DNA from: Clostridiales bacterium UBA1779
GTDB lineage: Bacteria > Bacillota > Clostridia > Oscillospirales > CAG-272
Direction of reading: 5' to 3'
DNA length: 20,835 nucleotides
NCBI GenBank assembly: GCA_002314565.1
Contig: DCGL01000019.1
Coordinates: forward strand, 1 to 20,835
Shown here: one piece after another, positions 1 through 7,760 of the stretch
Position numbering within the stretch: the stretch's first letter is position 1
Layout: each line of letters opens with the position of its first letter
Notes under the pieces: model-generated
The model's input: the letters and a program-made list of their open reading frames with translations, nothing else
What the model was told of the DNA's origin: nothing
Databases searched by the model: none
Position numbers and translations under genes: made by a program

Positions 1-109
1 TATGTCAAGTTACAGTCATATAAAATCTGTTTTTCAGCTCTCCGCAGCAAAAGAACAACATCGCTCGCTGGGCTTCATTATCGTTGAAGCTTGACAATTT
101 CTTTTAGAC
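1..109. other. Left edge, no assignable gene
   Basis: No convincing gene is visible. A short minus-strand frame of about 30 codons runs off towards the left edge and ends in TGA near position 5, but it begins just after a stop codon and has no ribosome site. A small dyad, GCTTCA/TGAAGC, lies around 72-90. The stretch may be intergenic or the tail of a decayed gene. Confidence 0.3.
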
Positions 110-163
110 AAAGAGGCTGTTTTTTCCACCGGAACCAAAACCGGCGGCATAAACAGCCTCTTT
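110..163. terminator. Strong hairpin, probably a bidirectional terminator
   Basis: A 13-bp perfect inverted repeat (AAAGAGGCTGTTT at 110-122, AAACAGCCTCTTT at 151-163) encloses a GC-rich inner dyad, CCGG...CCGG. On the plus strand the stem runs into TTTTCTT. On the minus strand it lies about 110 bp after the transporter stop, so it would end the minus-strand operon there, although its U-run on that strand is weaker. Confidence 0.65.
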
Positions 164-228
164 TCTTGCCTGCATATATGTATGATAGTAATAAATGAAA
201 CTCGCCTTTCCACTATCGTATAGCAGGA

Positions 229-288
229 TAATCACTTATAATCCCCGAACTTCTGAGAACGAAATATTTTTATATCAGCTGATTTCAT
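229..288 (-). repeat. Mosaic remnant: YdeI gene start joined to lipoprotein gene end
   Basis: Read on the minus strand, 288-262 matches the first 27 bases of the YdeI-like gene (3244-3218) at 25 of 27 positions. Bases 250-229 match the last bases of the lipoprotein gene and the bases just after it (1379-1358) exactly over 22 bases. The piece between shares 13-14-mers with YdeI-gene interior positions 2855-2867 and 2816-2829. Together these read as a 19-codon frame starting MKSADIKIF and ending FGDYK-stop. The order of the pieces is the order of those genes in the operon, so I infer a collapsed tandem duplicate. The transporter C-terminus (DEIS-stop) overlaps it. Confidence 0.6.
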
Positions 289-1237
289 CTTTATTTCTGT
301 TGAATATCGCCTTGTTGACGGATTCGCCGCATATATCGTCAAAACCTGACAGAATGGACGAGATAATTATCAGTAATCCCCCAAACAATAATTTCAACGA
401 GAACGCATCTTTTCCGAGCATTACTGCAATAATGCCGGTCACTACGGAAGAAAACGGCATAATAACAGCTACTACGCAGGGATTAACAAACTTGAGGGAC
501 TGTGTTCTGATTATCCATCCGAGCGTACTGATGGAAAGCACCAGGAATGCCATATACAGAAAATATTTCAGACTCCATTCAAATTTAATCGGTTCAATAA
601 TATTTCCGTTCAGCGAAATATTATTCAACAGCAGTGCAGCGGCTCCGGCAATTATTACATTAACCCACATTTGAATCATTACGTATAACATTGCATTCAG
701 TTTTTTGGCATAAACGCCGGTTGCCGCAATATTGACGCCATACAAAATCCCTGCAAGCGCACAGAGAATATCACCTTTGCCAAAGGACATTCCCTCCCCC
801 TGAAGACTCAGCCCGCTTAGAATAAAGCAGGCAGACAAACAAATAACGGCGGCCGTTACAGAAAGTATCCCCGGCTTTTTGCGAATAAATAAAAACAACA
901 GAATCGGGACGATGACGCAGGACAGATTTTCCAGAAAAGCATACATTGTCGGCGTTGTATATTGCAAGCCGATTTTTTGCAATAAATTCGCAAATCCGAC
1001 AAAAAATCCGGTAGGAATTGCCACTTTGAAGTAATCCGCATTGATTAACTTCAGCTTTGGTATACTGATAAGCAGCAGTGCGATGGCTGATACAAGAGAA
1101 CTGATAAACGTATAAATTCCGCCGGAATAATGGCTTAATATATCCGTTGTTAACACCGGGAAAACTCCCCAGGCAAATACGACGAAAAATATCCCGAGAT
1201 ATGCAATTGTCTTTGTTTTTGAGCTTACTGTCTTCAT
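275..1237 (-). CDS. EamA/DMT-family transporter
   Basis: A 320-residue, very hydrophobic protein with about ten predicted membrane helices in two similar halves, typical in length and pattern of EamA (DMT superfamily) exporters of metabolites or amino acids. The first helix begins at about residue 11 (IAYLGIFFVVFAWGVFPVL). Loop features include LLQKIGLQYTTPTMYAFLENL, which resembles the family's conserved stretch near helices 3-4. The substrate cannot be read from sequence. The ATG has an AAGGATA ribosome site about 9 bases upstream. It lies 123 bp after the lipoprotein gene, with a perfect 10-bp palindrome (TACGTACGTA, 1262-1271) between them that could be an operator, so it may have its own promoter. 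Its last codons overlap the mosaic remnant at 229-288, suggesting the C-terminus was altered by rearrangement. Confidence 0.85.
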   Translation of the reverse strand: MKTVSSKTKTIAYLGIFFVVFAWGVFPVLTTDILSHYSGGIYTFISSLVSAIALLLISIPKLKLINADYFKVAIPTGFFVGFANLLQKIGLQYTTPTMYAFLENLSCVIVPILLFLFIRKKPGILSVTAAVICLSACFILSGLSLQGEGMSFGKGDILCALAGILYGVNIAATGVYAKKLNAMLYVMIQMWVNVIIAGAAALLLNNISLNGNIIEPIKFEWSLKYFLYMAFLVLSISTLGWIIRTQSLKFVNPCVVAVIMPFSSVVTGIIAVMLGKDAFSLKLLFGGLLIIISSILSGFDDICGESVNKAIFNRNKDEIS

Positions 1238-1357
1238 AGTATAGGTTATCCTTATTAATGATACGTACGTAAAACCGTTAAGCGTTGAATAATTTCCTGT
1301 ATATGCCGCAAAAAACTGTAAAAATCTTCTTTACCGCTTACGGCATAAGCCTTGGTT

Positions 1358-1379
1358 TAATCACTTATAATCCCCGAAC
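1358..1379 (-). repeat. 22-bp exact repeat at the end of the lipoprotein gene
   Basis: These 22 bases encode the final FGDYK-stop of the lipoprotein gene plus the following TTA, and recur exactly at 229-250 beyond the transporter gene. A 22-base exact match is far beyond chance in a 20-kb window. Similarity stops abruptly on both sides. Confidence 0.75.
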
Positions 1380-2209
1380 GTTACGACAGGGGCGCTTCCG
1401 ACCGTGTATTCGAAGCTGATTTTTCCTTCGATTTCGCCGTTGGCGTCAACCTTATTTATGATTGAGCCCTTTTTGAGCTCCTTCCCATCGGCAGTGACTG
1501 CAATTGACGTACCGATATAATCGTTGGCCCCGCTGGTGTACGTTCGCTTACCTTTAATGTGAATGCTGACGTTGACGGTTTCACCGCGGTATTTGAGCTC
1601 TTTGCTGATTTCGGTGATTTCCATAGTGGCTGTAACCGTTCCGTCTCCGGCAATCTTATTGACACTCAAAGGTGTATTCGGAACGGATATTTCAGCCATA
1701 TCGTAAGGCAGAAGTTTCAGGCTGTCTTCCCCGACGGCAGGAGCTGCACTGCTTCCTTCAACAGAAAGAGTTACCGTTCCTGTTCCCAGAGTTGTATTTC
1801 CGGTGCTTACGTTGTTGTAATCAACAACGCACTTGATAAGTCCGTCCTTAACTGTCACGGAAGGAGCCCCCTCGTACACGACGGTTCCGTTTGCATTCGT
1901 GATTTTTGCCGAAGAGACGAAATTCAGCGCGGAGGCATCAACTGAAGAATCCGCAAAAATGAACATTGCAGTCCATTTGTAGGTATCACCGGCCCCGGTT
2001 TCAGTAGAACTGAGGTATTTCGGTGCAAGATTTTTATTATCACCTGCGGAATCATTATTGTCAGAAACGTCAGTGACATTCTGCCCGGCAAAATCTTTGT
2101 CAGTTGTTTCCGTATTGACCTTTGAATTGTCAGAGCAGGAGCACAACAGTGTGAACAAAACAAGTAAAGCGAGGGTAAGAGTTGCAAGTTTAAGCGAAAC
2201 AGTTTTCAT
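1361..2209 (-). CDS. Secreted lipoprotein, Thr/Ser/Asn-rich, unknown function
   Basis: A 282-residue protein exported and lipid-anchored to the outer face of the membrane. The N-terminus has a Lys-containing start, a hydrophobic core (LATLTLALLVLFTLL) and a lipobox LCSC, putting the lipidated Cys at residue 25. A low-complexity D/N/T-rich linker follows to about residue 60. The rest looks all-beta, with alternating short hydrophobic strands and a late region rich in polar strands (ISIGSAP-like ending VVTFGDYK). I do not recognise a domain. The open frame extends 25 codons further upstream, but the ATG at 2209 has an AAAGGGAAA ribosome site and directly precedes the signal peptide, so it is preferred. 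The gene starts 13 bp after the 133-residue ORF, so the two are probably co-transcribed. Confidence 0.75.
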   Translation of the reverse strand: MKTVSLKLATLTLALLVLFTLLCSCSDNSKVNTETTDKDFAGQNVTDVSDNNDSAGDNKNLAPKYLSSTETGAGDTYKWTAMFIFADSSVDASALNFVSSAKITNANGTVVYEGAPSVTVKDGLIKCVVDYNNVSTGNTTLGTGTVTLSVEGSSAAPAVGEDSLKLLPYDMAEISVPNTPLSVNKIAGDGTVTATMEITEISKELKYRGETVNVSIHIKGKRTYTSGANDYIGTSIAVTADGKELKKGSIINKVDANGEIEGKISFEYTVGSAPVVTFGDYK

Positions 2210-2222
2210 GATAATTTCCCTT

Positions 2223-2624
2223 TCATTCTTCCCGTTTGTCAATTTGCTTGTGAATTGTGATTTCCGGAACGTTATTCGGATCAATTCCGGCGTGTTTTGC
2301 CAATTTCTTTAATTTCTTCATTACTATCGGTAACATTATTTCATCTGAACGGTCAAATACAATACTTTCCTCTTTTTCCTTATCATTGGCATATGCCGCA
2401 AAGGTTGCTTCAGCACTGATTTTTATCTTGTAATCTTCCCAAAGATATACAACACTCGTCTTGGCTTCATAATAATGAGGGATGGGAAAAATGCTGTCTG
2501 TGAAATGGGTTTTCCTGATTATCGGATTATTGCGTTTGACATTGTTCTCATATTTAGCCAAACCTGCACGGTATCTGAAACTTACCATTTTAACGCGTGG
2601 CTGTTCTGTATCCTTATTCATCAT
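2223..2624 (-). CDS. Hypothetical protein, 133 residues
   Basis: I do not recognise a family. The protein is hydrophilic and cytoplasmic, with no signal peptide. A basic N-terminal part (residues 10-35, many K/R/N) leads to a probable beta segment (SVVYLWEDYKIKISAEATF, about 56-74), then an acidic stretch (NDKEKEESIVFDRSDE) and a basic helix (MKKLKKLAKHAGI) with a charged tail. A good ribosome site (AAGAGGTG) precedes two consecutive ATG codons; spacing favours the second (2621). It sits 44 bp after the YdeI-family gene and 13 bp before the lipoprotein gene on the same strand, which supports it being real and in an operon. Confidence 0.6.
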   Translation of the reverse strand: MMNKDTEQPRVKMVSFRYRAGLAKYENNVKRNNPIIRKTHFTDSIFPIPHYYEAKTSVVYLWEDYKIKISAEATFAAYANDKEKEESIVFDRSDEIMLPIVMKKLKKLAKHAGIDPNNVPEITIHKQIDKREE

Positions 2625-2668
2625 TACACCTCTTGTTGTGTTTTTTTATTCTTGTTTTAATACAAAAA

Positions 2669-3244
2669 TCAAAAGTAATATTTCTCAATCCCACCGTAAC
2701 CCATGATTATCTTGTTCTCGCGCGTTTTATCCATAAAATTGCGCAGGCGTTTTTCATACTCCTCAGGCCTTTTACGGGCTGCATCAACGTACGCTACCCG
2801 GATACGCCGGTAAGGTTCTGAGAACGAAAGATAATTCTTCCATACGGTTTCATCACTTCTGAGAACGGAAATAATATCCGGCGGGAATTCATACGGCTTT
2901 GTAATCAGTTCTTCCACCGACGGACGGATTTTCGGATGAATCATATTGTGTTTGTCAAGCCAGATAAGGCGTTCAATATTCGGCTGTGAATAAGCACTTC
3001 CCTCTCTGCGAGGGGTAAAGCGTCTTAACTGATGAACGTCATCGAGAGTCCCTGCACGCCCGTCAATCCATCCGAAGCACAGCGCTTCCTCAACGGCATC
3101 ATTATACGTTACTCCCGTCTCTTTCGCATCTTTCGATGGGAATACAAACCAGATTTCGCTTTCGCGTTCGAAATTTTCTGACAGCCACTCGCGCCATTCA
3201 TTTCTGGTTGCAGGATAAAAGATTTTTATATCAGGTGATTTCAT
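2669..3244 (-). CDS. YdeI/OmdA-family protein, left copy
   Basis: A 191-residue cytoplasmic protein of the YdeI/OmpD-associated (OmdA, 'bacteriocin-protection') family. The N-terminal half carries the family's WL...S.EIWFVFPSK and EEALCFGWIDG patterns (about residues 17-62), followed by RRFTPRR (75-80) and NIERLIWLDK. The C-terminal OmdA segment spans about 134-175 (VWKNYLSFSEPYRRIRVAYV then ARKRPEE), and the protein ends in the family-typical GYGGIEKYY. The molecular role of the family is poorly defined. The ATG has an AAAGGAAA ribosome site about 8 bases upstream. It follows the GH28-like gene by 54 bp on the same strand. A paralog lies at 20129-20680, identical at 163 of the first 175 residues; the left copy has the intact C-terminus. 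Confidence 0.85.
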   Translation of the reverse strand: MKSPDIKIFYPATRNEWREWLSENFERESEIWFVFPSKDAKETGVTYNDAVEEALCFGWIDGRAGTLDDVHQLRRFTPRREGSAYSQPNIERLIWLDKHNMIHPKIRPSVEELITKPYEFPPDIISVLRSDETVWKNYLSFSEPYRRIRVAYVDAARKRPEEYEKRLRNFMDKTRENKIIMGYGGIEKYYF

Positions 3245-3298
3245 CTGAGAGTTTCCTTTTTAAGTCCGGATGTATAAAGTCTGCCATTTTTGCTGTGC

Positions 3299-4381
3299 CT
3301 AATTGATTTTCAGTTCGCTGAATTCATTGTCATAAATCTTGAATTCTTCCTGATTTTCAAGATCCTTATTTACATCTCCGCGGATTGAGGTTCTGCCTAT
3401 ATAGGCAAATCTCAGGGTTTCAGACTCCACTTCCTTCGGTTCATTCTCCTTAAGTCGCTTGAAACTTTCAAGCCTGAAATTTTCGGCATTGGTGTTGAAA
3501 ATCACGACGGGTTTCTTCGGCCTTTTTCCGACGTTCCACATTGAGAAGTTCTTTGCCGTCACGTTCTTAATCTTTCCGACTCCTTCCGGATAATCGGCAG
3601 GGTCGTAGATAAAATTAGCACAGTATCTTGTGGCATCGAGATTTATGCCGAATTCTTTATAGCCTATACGGAAATTCTCAAGCTTGATGTTTTCAATCGG
3701 CTGATCGACAGACAAGAGTCTGATGCCTGTGTGGCAGTTGTCACTGCTGACGTTTTTTACCGTAATATTGCGGATGGGAAGATTTTCAACTCCCATCTGC
3801 TGACCGAAGGTCAGGTCGTCATCGGCATTCAGAGCAATAAGGTCATCCCCGGATACTTTCGCGGTGATATTCTTAACAAGACCGTTTTCACAGCCTCCGT
3901 TCATATGAATTCCGTCCTGACACATAGGATGCAACTCGCCGACTATGTCAATATCACTGACTTCAAAGTCCACGCATTTGAAGAGACGGACGTAATAGCA
4001 AAGCGAATCCATCATACGCATATTCTTCAGTCTGAGATTGCGGACTCTGTCAAAGAGAAACAAAATACTTACGTTTTCACTGTCTTTGTATGAGGCGCGG
4101 TACTGCTCGCCGCAGTTTCCGTCCCAGATACCGCCTTCAATTGTTATTTTTTCATTGCCGTTTACGGTATCGGCGTTACTGATAACCGACAGGCCGACAA
4201 AGCCGGGACGCGTCCTGACGTGGGCATTGTATGACGCCTTGATATGGACTCCGGAAGGAATTTTCAGAGCAGTATTCAGCGTGTACTCACCGTCAGGAAT
4301 AAAAATCATCTTCACTCCGCGGTCCATTGCGCTCTGAATGTTTTCCGAAAAATCTCCGTCTTTACATAGCGTGTAATACAT
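3299..4381 (-). CDS. Right-handed beta-helix protein, GH28 (polygalacturonase)-like
   Basis: A 360-residue protein with the short imperfect beta-helix repeats of pectin-active enzymes (ITIEGGIWDGN, LRLKNMRMMDS, FEVSDIDIVG, IRNITVKNVSSDN, IKNVTAKNFSMWN). It starts with the usual FSENIQSAMDRG...IFIPDGEYTL cap. GH28-like acidic motifs are QDGIHMNG (D156) and SGDDLIAL (D179, D180), with CHTGIRLL at 216-223. The classical GHG and RIK motifs are not cleanly present, so the enzyme may cleave a substrate other than homogalacturonan. There is no signal peptide, so it would act inside the cell on imported oligosaccharides. A GGGGGT ribosome site precedes the ATG. It lies 121 bp after the amidohydrolase gene, probably in the same transcript. 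Confidence 0.75.
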   Translation of the reverse strand: MYYTLCKDGDFSENIQSAMDRGVKMIFIPDGEYTLNTALKIPSGVHIKASYNAHVRTRPGFVGLSVISNADTVNGNEKITIEGGIWDGNCGEQYRASYKDSENVSILFLFDRVRNLRLKNMRMMDSLCYYVRLFKCVDFEVSDIDIVGELHPMCQDGIHMNGGCENGLVKNITAKVSGDDLIALNADDDLTFGQQMGVENLPIRNITVKNVSSDNCHTGIRLLSVDQPIENIKLENFRIGYKEFGINLDATRYCANFIYDPADYPEGVGKIKNVTAKNFSMWNVGKRPKKPVVIFNTNAENFRLESFKRLKENEPKEVESETLRFAYIGRTSIRGDVNKDLENQEEFKIYDNEFSELKIN

Positions 4382-4502
4382 ATCGAACCCCCTGTATTTC
4401 TGAATGAGTGATTAGACAATTCGGCTGAGTGTAATTGATTTGTGATTCAGCCTCTTATACAATAATAATAATAAAAATACACACCGGCAAGCTATCCGGC
4501 AA

Positions 4503-5279
4503 TTATAATTTCAGCAGTCTCTTTGCGTTGAGATAGAGTATCTTTTCTTTCTCATCATCAGTCAGCAGTAAATCGTCTCTTACCCCGCCGATATACATTG
4601 CAGGACTGCAGGTCGGATAGTCTGAACCGAACAGGAATCTGTCTGCACCGAACAGATCGATGGCGTGACGCAGCATACCGTAGCGGAAAATACCGTAACC
4701 CGAAACGTCGAGACAGTAATTATCGCTCATCTTCATGCGGTCCATGTGACGGCAGAAGTCCCGGTACTCGCCGGGATGGGCTGCAACGAAGCGGACGCCC
4801 GGGTGCTCTTGCACCATTTTATCCATAGCATCGTTGCCCGCTGAATGAAAGCTTACAAGCATATCGTACTTTTCGGCATAATCCAGAATTTTTGAAAAAT
4901 TCTCGCAGGAGTAATCATCCCAGCCGTGATAATACGGAACGAGCTCACCTATCAGGTTGACACCGAGTGCGTGCATTCTGTCGATTTCTTCGCAGGATTC
5001 GCGCACGAATGCCGGATGAACGTGAAAACCGGGGACGTAAAATCCGTTATACATTTCTCTGAGTTCCAGTGCCTCGTCATTTATTCTGCGGATTTCGTCG
5101 AATGAATCAGCCCACTTGGTCTTTGAGATGACCGAGCCGCAGATTTTTTCAACCCCCAGACTCTGATAAATTTCTTTTGTTTTTTCAGCGCTCATATTGC
5201 AGTTATCAATATGAGAGCAGATATTTGTGTTTTCGGTCAAAAACGGATGTGTATGAAAGTCTATAATATTATAATCCAT
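4503..5279 (-). CDS. Amidohydrolase-family metal-dependent hydrolase
   Basis: A 258-residue TIM-barrel protein of the amidohydrolase-2 type (PF04909-like: amide or lactone hydrolases and decarboxylases). Metal and catalytic ligands are visible in order: DFHTHPF (H9, H11), VSFHSAG (H145), AAHPG (H168) and LFGSDYPT (D220). The C-terminal KILYLNAKRLLKL is the family's usual 'N-A-x-x-L' ending. It is cytoplasmic and the substrate is unknown. The frame stays open upstream to 5357, but ATG 5279 has a strong AAGGAG site 7 bases away, and the longer start would fall inside the promoter at 5346-5374. It is the first gene of the minus-strand group, followed by the GH28-like gene, which hints at a sugar-acid or lactone substrate; that link is inference. 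Confidence 0.85.
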   Translation of the reverse strand: MDYNIIDFHTHPFLTENTNICSHIDNCNMSAEKTKEIYQSLGVEKICGSVISKTKWADSFDEIRRINDEALELREMYNGFYVPGFHVHPAFVRESCEEIDRMHALGVNLIGELVPYYHGWDDYSCENFSKILDYAEKYDMLVSFHSAGNDAMDKMVQEHPGVRFVAAHPGEYRDFCRHMDRMKMSDNYCLDVSGYGIFRYGMLRHAIDLFGADRFLFGSDYPTCSPAMYIGGVRDDLLLTDDEKEKILYLNAKRLLKL

Positions 5280-5345
5280 TAAATTGCTCCTTATAAATAA
5301 ACAAACTGACTCAATAATAATCATCTCTCTTTGGATAATGGAATA

Positions 5346-5374
5346 ATTATACCACATTTGTAATGAAATGGCAA
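5346..5374 (-). promoter_or_regulatory. Sigma-A-type promoter of the amidohydrolase operon
   Basis: On the minus strand TTGCCA (5374-5369) is followed by a 17-base spacer and TATAAT (5351-5346), with TG one base before the -10 (extended -10). It would start transcription roughly 60 bases before the ATG at 5279. Confidence 0.75.
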
Positions 5375-5471
5375 AAACAAAAAATCCGGAAAGATTTGCA
5401 GAATCAGTAAAGGTATTATATTGAAGATATTATTTAATTTCTGCTGAAAAAGCGAAAAATTCAATAAACGC

Positions 5472-5500
5472 AAGACAAAATGTCATTTTTGTGATATTAT
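5472..5500 (+). promoter_or_regulatory. Candidate promoter of the LVIVD gene
   Basis: AAGACA (5472-5477), a 17-base spacer and TATTAT (5495-5500) with an extended TG before the -10. The -35 overlaps a short dyad, GACA/TGTC. If it is used, the GTG at 5491 cannot be the start codon. Confidence 0.45.
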
Positions 5501-5532
5501 TAGTGCAAGGGAAATACAGCAAAATCAATGAA

Positions 5533-7647
5533 ATGATTGTACAGGATGCCATCCGGCGTAAGGAACGGTACGCTAAACCGGAAGAACCCAAAGAAGATAC
5601 CGACATTTGTTTACAGATTGAACAATATTATGGTAAAATACCCGGGGAGATAGAAATAATGAGAAAAATAGAATTGTCAAGTGAAAAATTACTCGGTCCT
5701 TGTATGGACGTTTGTGCATACAACGGATATTTTTATGTTATCCAAAATCGAGACCAATATGAAGGCGGCAGACTATGCAAGGTTGATACCTGTGGTAATA
5801 TTATCTCCGAATACGTGGGCATCGGTTGTGCAAGACAAATTGAAATTAAAAACGGTATTGCCGCAATATCTTCAAGGGAAGACGGACTCTGGCTATTTGA
5901 TATAGATGCATCTTGCATAAAGCTTCTTTCTCATTACCAAACCATAGAATATGCTACCGGCATAACGCTTTGGAGCAATTTTGTTTTTGTGAGTTGCAGA
6001 CAGTACGGTGTTGAAGTAATCGATATTACTGATGCTGCAAATCCAAGATTTGTGTCTATTATCAGAATCGGCGAGGTGCAGTCCACCTGCGTGTGCGACG
6101 AAGTTTTGTACTGCGGTGTATGGGGCGCAATGAATGTTACCGTCGTTGATATACACGATATTTCTCATCCTATTATCGTTACAAGACTTCCACTTGAGGG
6201 CAGAGGCGACGGGCTTTTCGTGGAAAACGGCATATTGTATGCCGCCATCGGTCAGCATCGCAGAGGAATTAAAAACATCAGCGACAAAAACGATCCTTGC
6301 TTCGGAAACGGAAACGGTTTTGAAGTTTTCAACGTAAATGATATTTATGACATTAAGCATATCAAAACTGTTTTTACGGATAAGAAATACATATCCTCTT
6401 TTGATACGTGGTGTACGTATGTATTTGAAAATTATGTTGCAGTTGCAAATTCGTGGCTCGGTTGCTATTTTTACGATAAAAAAACGCTTGAGCCGGCAGC
6501 ACATATTTATTCAAAAACATCGCCGTATTACGATAGAATATTGGATTCAAGTGTTGATAACGATCCCGTTGTCGGAATGGCACAAATTGAAAATAAGCTT
6601 GCAATTGCGACAGGCAGGGGCGGTTTATCGATTATCGATAACGTTTTCGGTAATATGTGCAAAAGCTCTGACGGCAAAAATGTTTCAGTCAATAAGGAGG
6701 ATTTTTATTCAAACTCCGACAAGCTGACGGCGTTTTTTTCAACAGACGGGCTTGTAAGCGACGTTTGCGATATTGACGGCAATTTACTTATTTCATCGGG
6801 CGTTTGCGGTTTTTACGTTGTTGATTTACATGGCAAAATAATAGCGTCGCACAAAACAAAAGGATTTTGCCAAAACGCAAAGTATAAAAATGGTTATATA
6901 TATTCTGCGGAAAGTGATAACGGAATATCTGTTTATTCATACAGGCAGGGCATTGTCGAAGAAACAGCCAATATCAAATTCGGTATGCCTGCTTTGCAGC
7001 TTGTGCTTGACAGTACTGGTAAATATATTCTCGCTTGTTTCGGCTCAACTTGCCTTAAGGTTTACGATATATCGAATCGCGATAATCCCATAGAGGTTTG
7101 TTCACGAAATGCGAAATTCGGACCGATTTACGGAGAAAACTTCGCATTAAATTTCGCAAGTGACGGCTCTAATGTAATGTTTTGGCACAGAGACGGATTG
7201 ATACTTTTCAATGCGAAAAAAGAGCCTAAAATCAGCGAGCACGTTGTATTAAAGAAAAACGGATTTATGGGATTCGGCCCCGAAACCGGAATTGACTGCT
7301 ATGGCGGCAAAATATTTTACAATTTAGACGGCGGTCTTCTTGAATTGTCTGTTGGGGATAATTTATATGCTGATGATATGATATATCATAAAGGTAACGG
7401 TTTTGTTTCCGGCAAATTTGTAATTCATAACAATTTTGTTATTTCGTGTGAAAGAGCTAAAGGTGTCGTGACCGTAACCGATATTTCAGATATTTCATAT
7501 CCCAATGAGCTTTACAAAATTAACACAAACGCGTCTACCGGAAGACCGGCAATAATAAATAACAACGTATATATTCCCGGCGGGCACGCAGGATTATTAA
7601 TATTAAGGCAACACCGCATAACAGCCTCACAAAAAGAATCCGACTAG
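5533..7647 (+). CDS. LVIVD-repeat beta-propeller protein
   Basis: About 704 residues built from repeated beta-propeller blades with the LVIVD signature, x-V-x-D-I-x-[DN]-x-x-x-P: EVIDITDAANPRFV (near residue 160), TVVDIHDISHPIIV (near 203), EVFNVNDIYDIKHI (near 264), LKVYDISNRDNPIEV (near 509) and VTVTDISDISYPNEL (near 646). Such proteins are usually ligand- or protein-binding scaffolds. Most have signal peptides but this one does not. Start choice is open. The frame runs from GTG 5491 (no ribosome site, overlaps the candidate promoter), ATG 5533 is the next in-frame start, and ATG 5659 has the best ribosome site (GGGGAGA, 8 bases), giving 662 residues that begin right at the first blade. I keep 5533 because the codons before 5659 look coding. 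A weak stem with TTTTTT follows the stop. Confidence 0.7.
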   Translation: MIVQDAIRRKERYAKPEEPKEDTDICLQIEQYYGKIPGEIEIMRKIELSSEKLLGPCMDVCAYNGYFYVIQNRDQYEGGRLCKVDTCGNIISEYVGIGCARQIEIKNGIAAISSREDGLWLFDIDASCIKLLSHYQTIEYATGITLWSNFVFVSCRQYGVEVIDITDAANPRFVSIIRIGEVQSTCVCDEVLYCGVWGAMNVTVVDIHDISHPIIVTRLPLEGRGDGLFVENGILYAAIGQHRRGIKNISDKNDPCFGNGNGFEVFNVNDIYDIKHIKTVFTDKKYISSFDTWCTYVFENYVAVANSWLGCYFYDKKTLEPAAHIYSKTSPYYDRILDSSVDNDPVVGMAQIENKLAIATGRGGLSIIDNVFGNMCKSSDGKNVSVNKEDFYSNSDKLTAFFSTDGLVSDVCDIDGNLLISSGVCGFYVVDLHGKIIASHKTKGFCQNAKYKNGYIYSAESDNGISVYSYRQGIVEETANIKFGMPALQLVLDSTGKYILACFGSTCLKVYDISNRDNPIEVCSRNAKFGPIYGENFALNFASDGSNVMFWHRDGLILFNAKKEPKISEHVVLKKNGFMGFGPETGIDCYGGKIFYNLDGGLLELSVGDNLYADDMIYHKGNGFVSGKFVIHNNFVISCERAKGVVTVTDISDISYPNELYKINTNASTGRPAIINNNVYIPGGHAGLLILRQHRITASQKESD

Positions 7648-7760
7648 GCAAAGCGCCGTTTTTTCAACAACCTATGTGGAATACTATCATCTTCCGTCTG
7701 CAAGGGTGCCCCAAATTATATACTCATACTGACAAACATTTATGAAGGCAGGTATTATCA

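Noticed and set aside
5..95. Short minus-strand frame at the left edge with plausible residues
   Set aside because: About 30 codons with no ribosome site and starting right after a stop; too little to call a gene.
195..674. 159-codon plus-strand open frame
   Set aside because: It lies opposite the transporter gene, its translation lacks a recognisable domain, and no ribosome site precedes it. It is a shadow of the minus-strand gene.
1262..1271. TACGTACGTA palindrome before the transporter gene
   Set aside because: Ten bases of perfect palindrome could be an operator, but no promoter box or second copy supports a regulatory call, so it is mentioned only in the transporter entry.
4430..4502. 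CCGG...CCGG dyad with T-rich tail after the amidohydrolase gene
   Set aside because: Only four base pairs are certain; too weak to call a terminator inside what looks like one operon.
5893..6504. 203-codon minus-strand open frame inside the LVIVD gene
   Set aside because: It is antisense to clear LVIVD blades, has no ribosome site, and its composition (Cys/Arg/Ile-rich) is that of a reverse-frame shadow.
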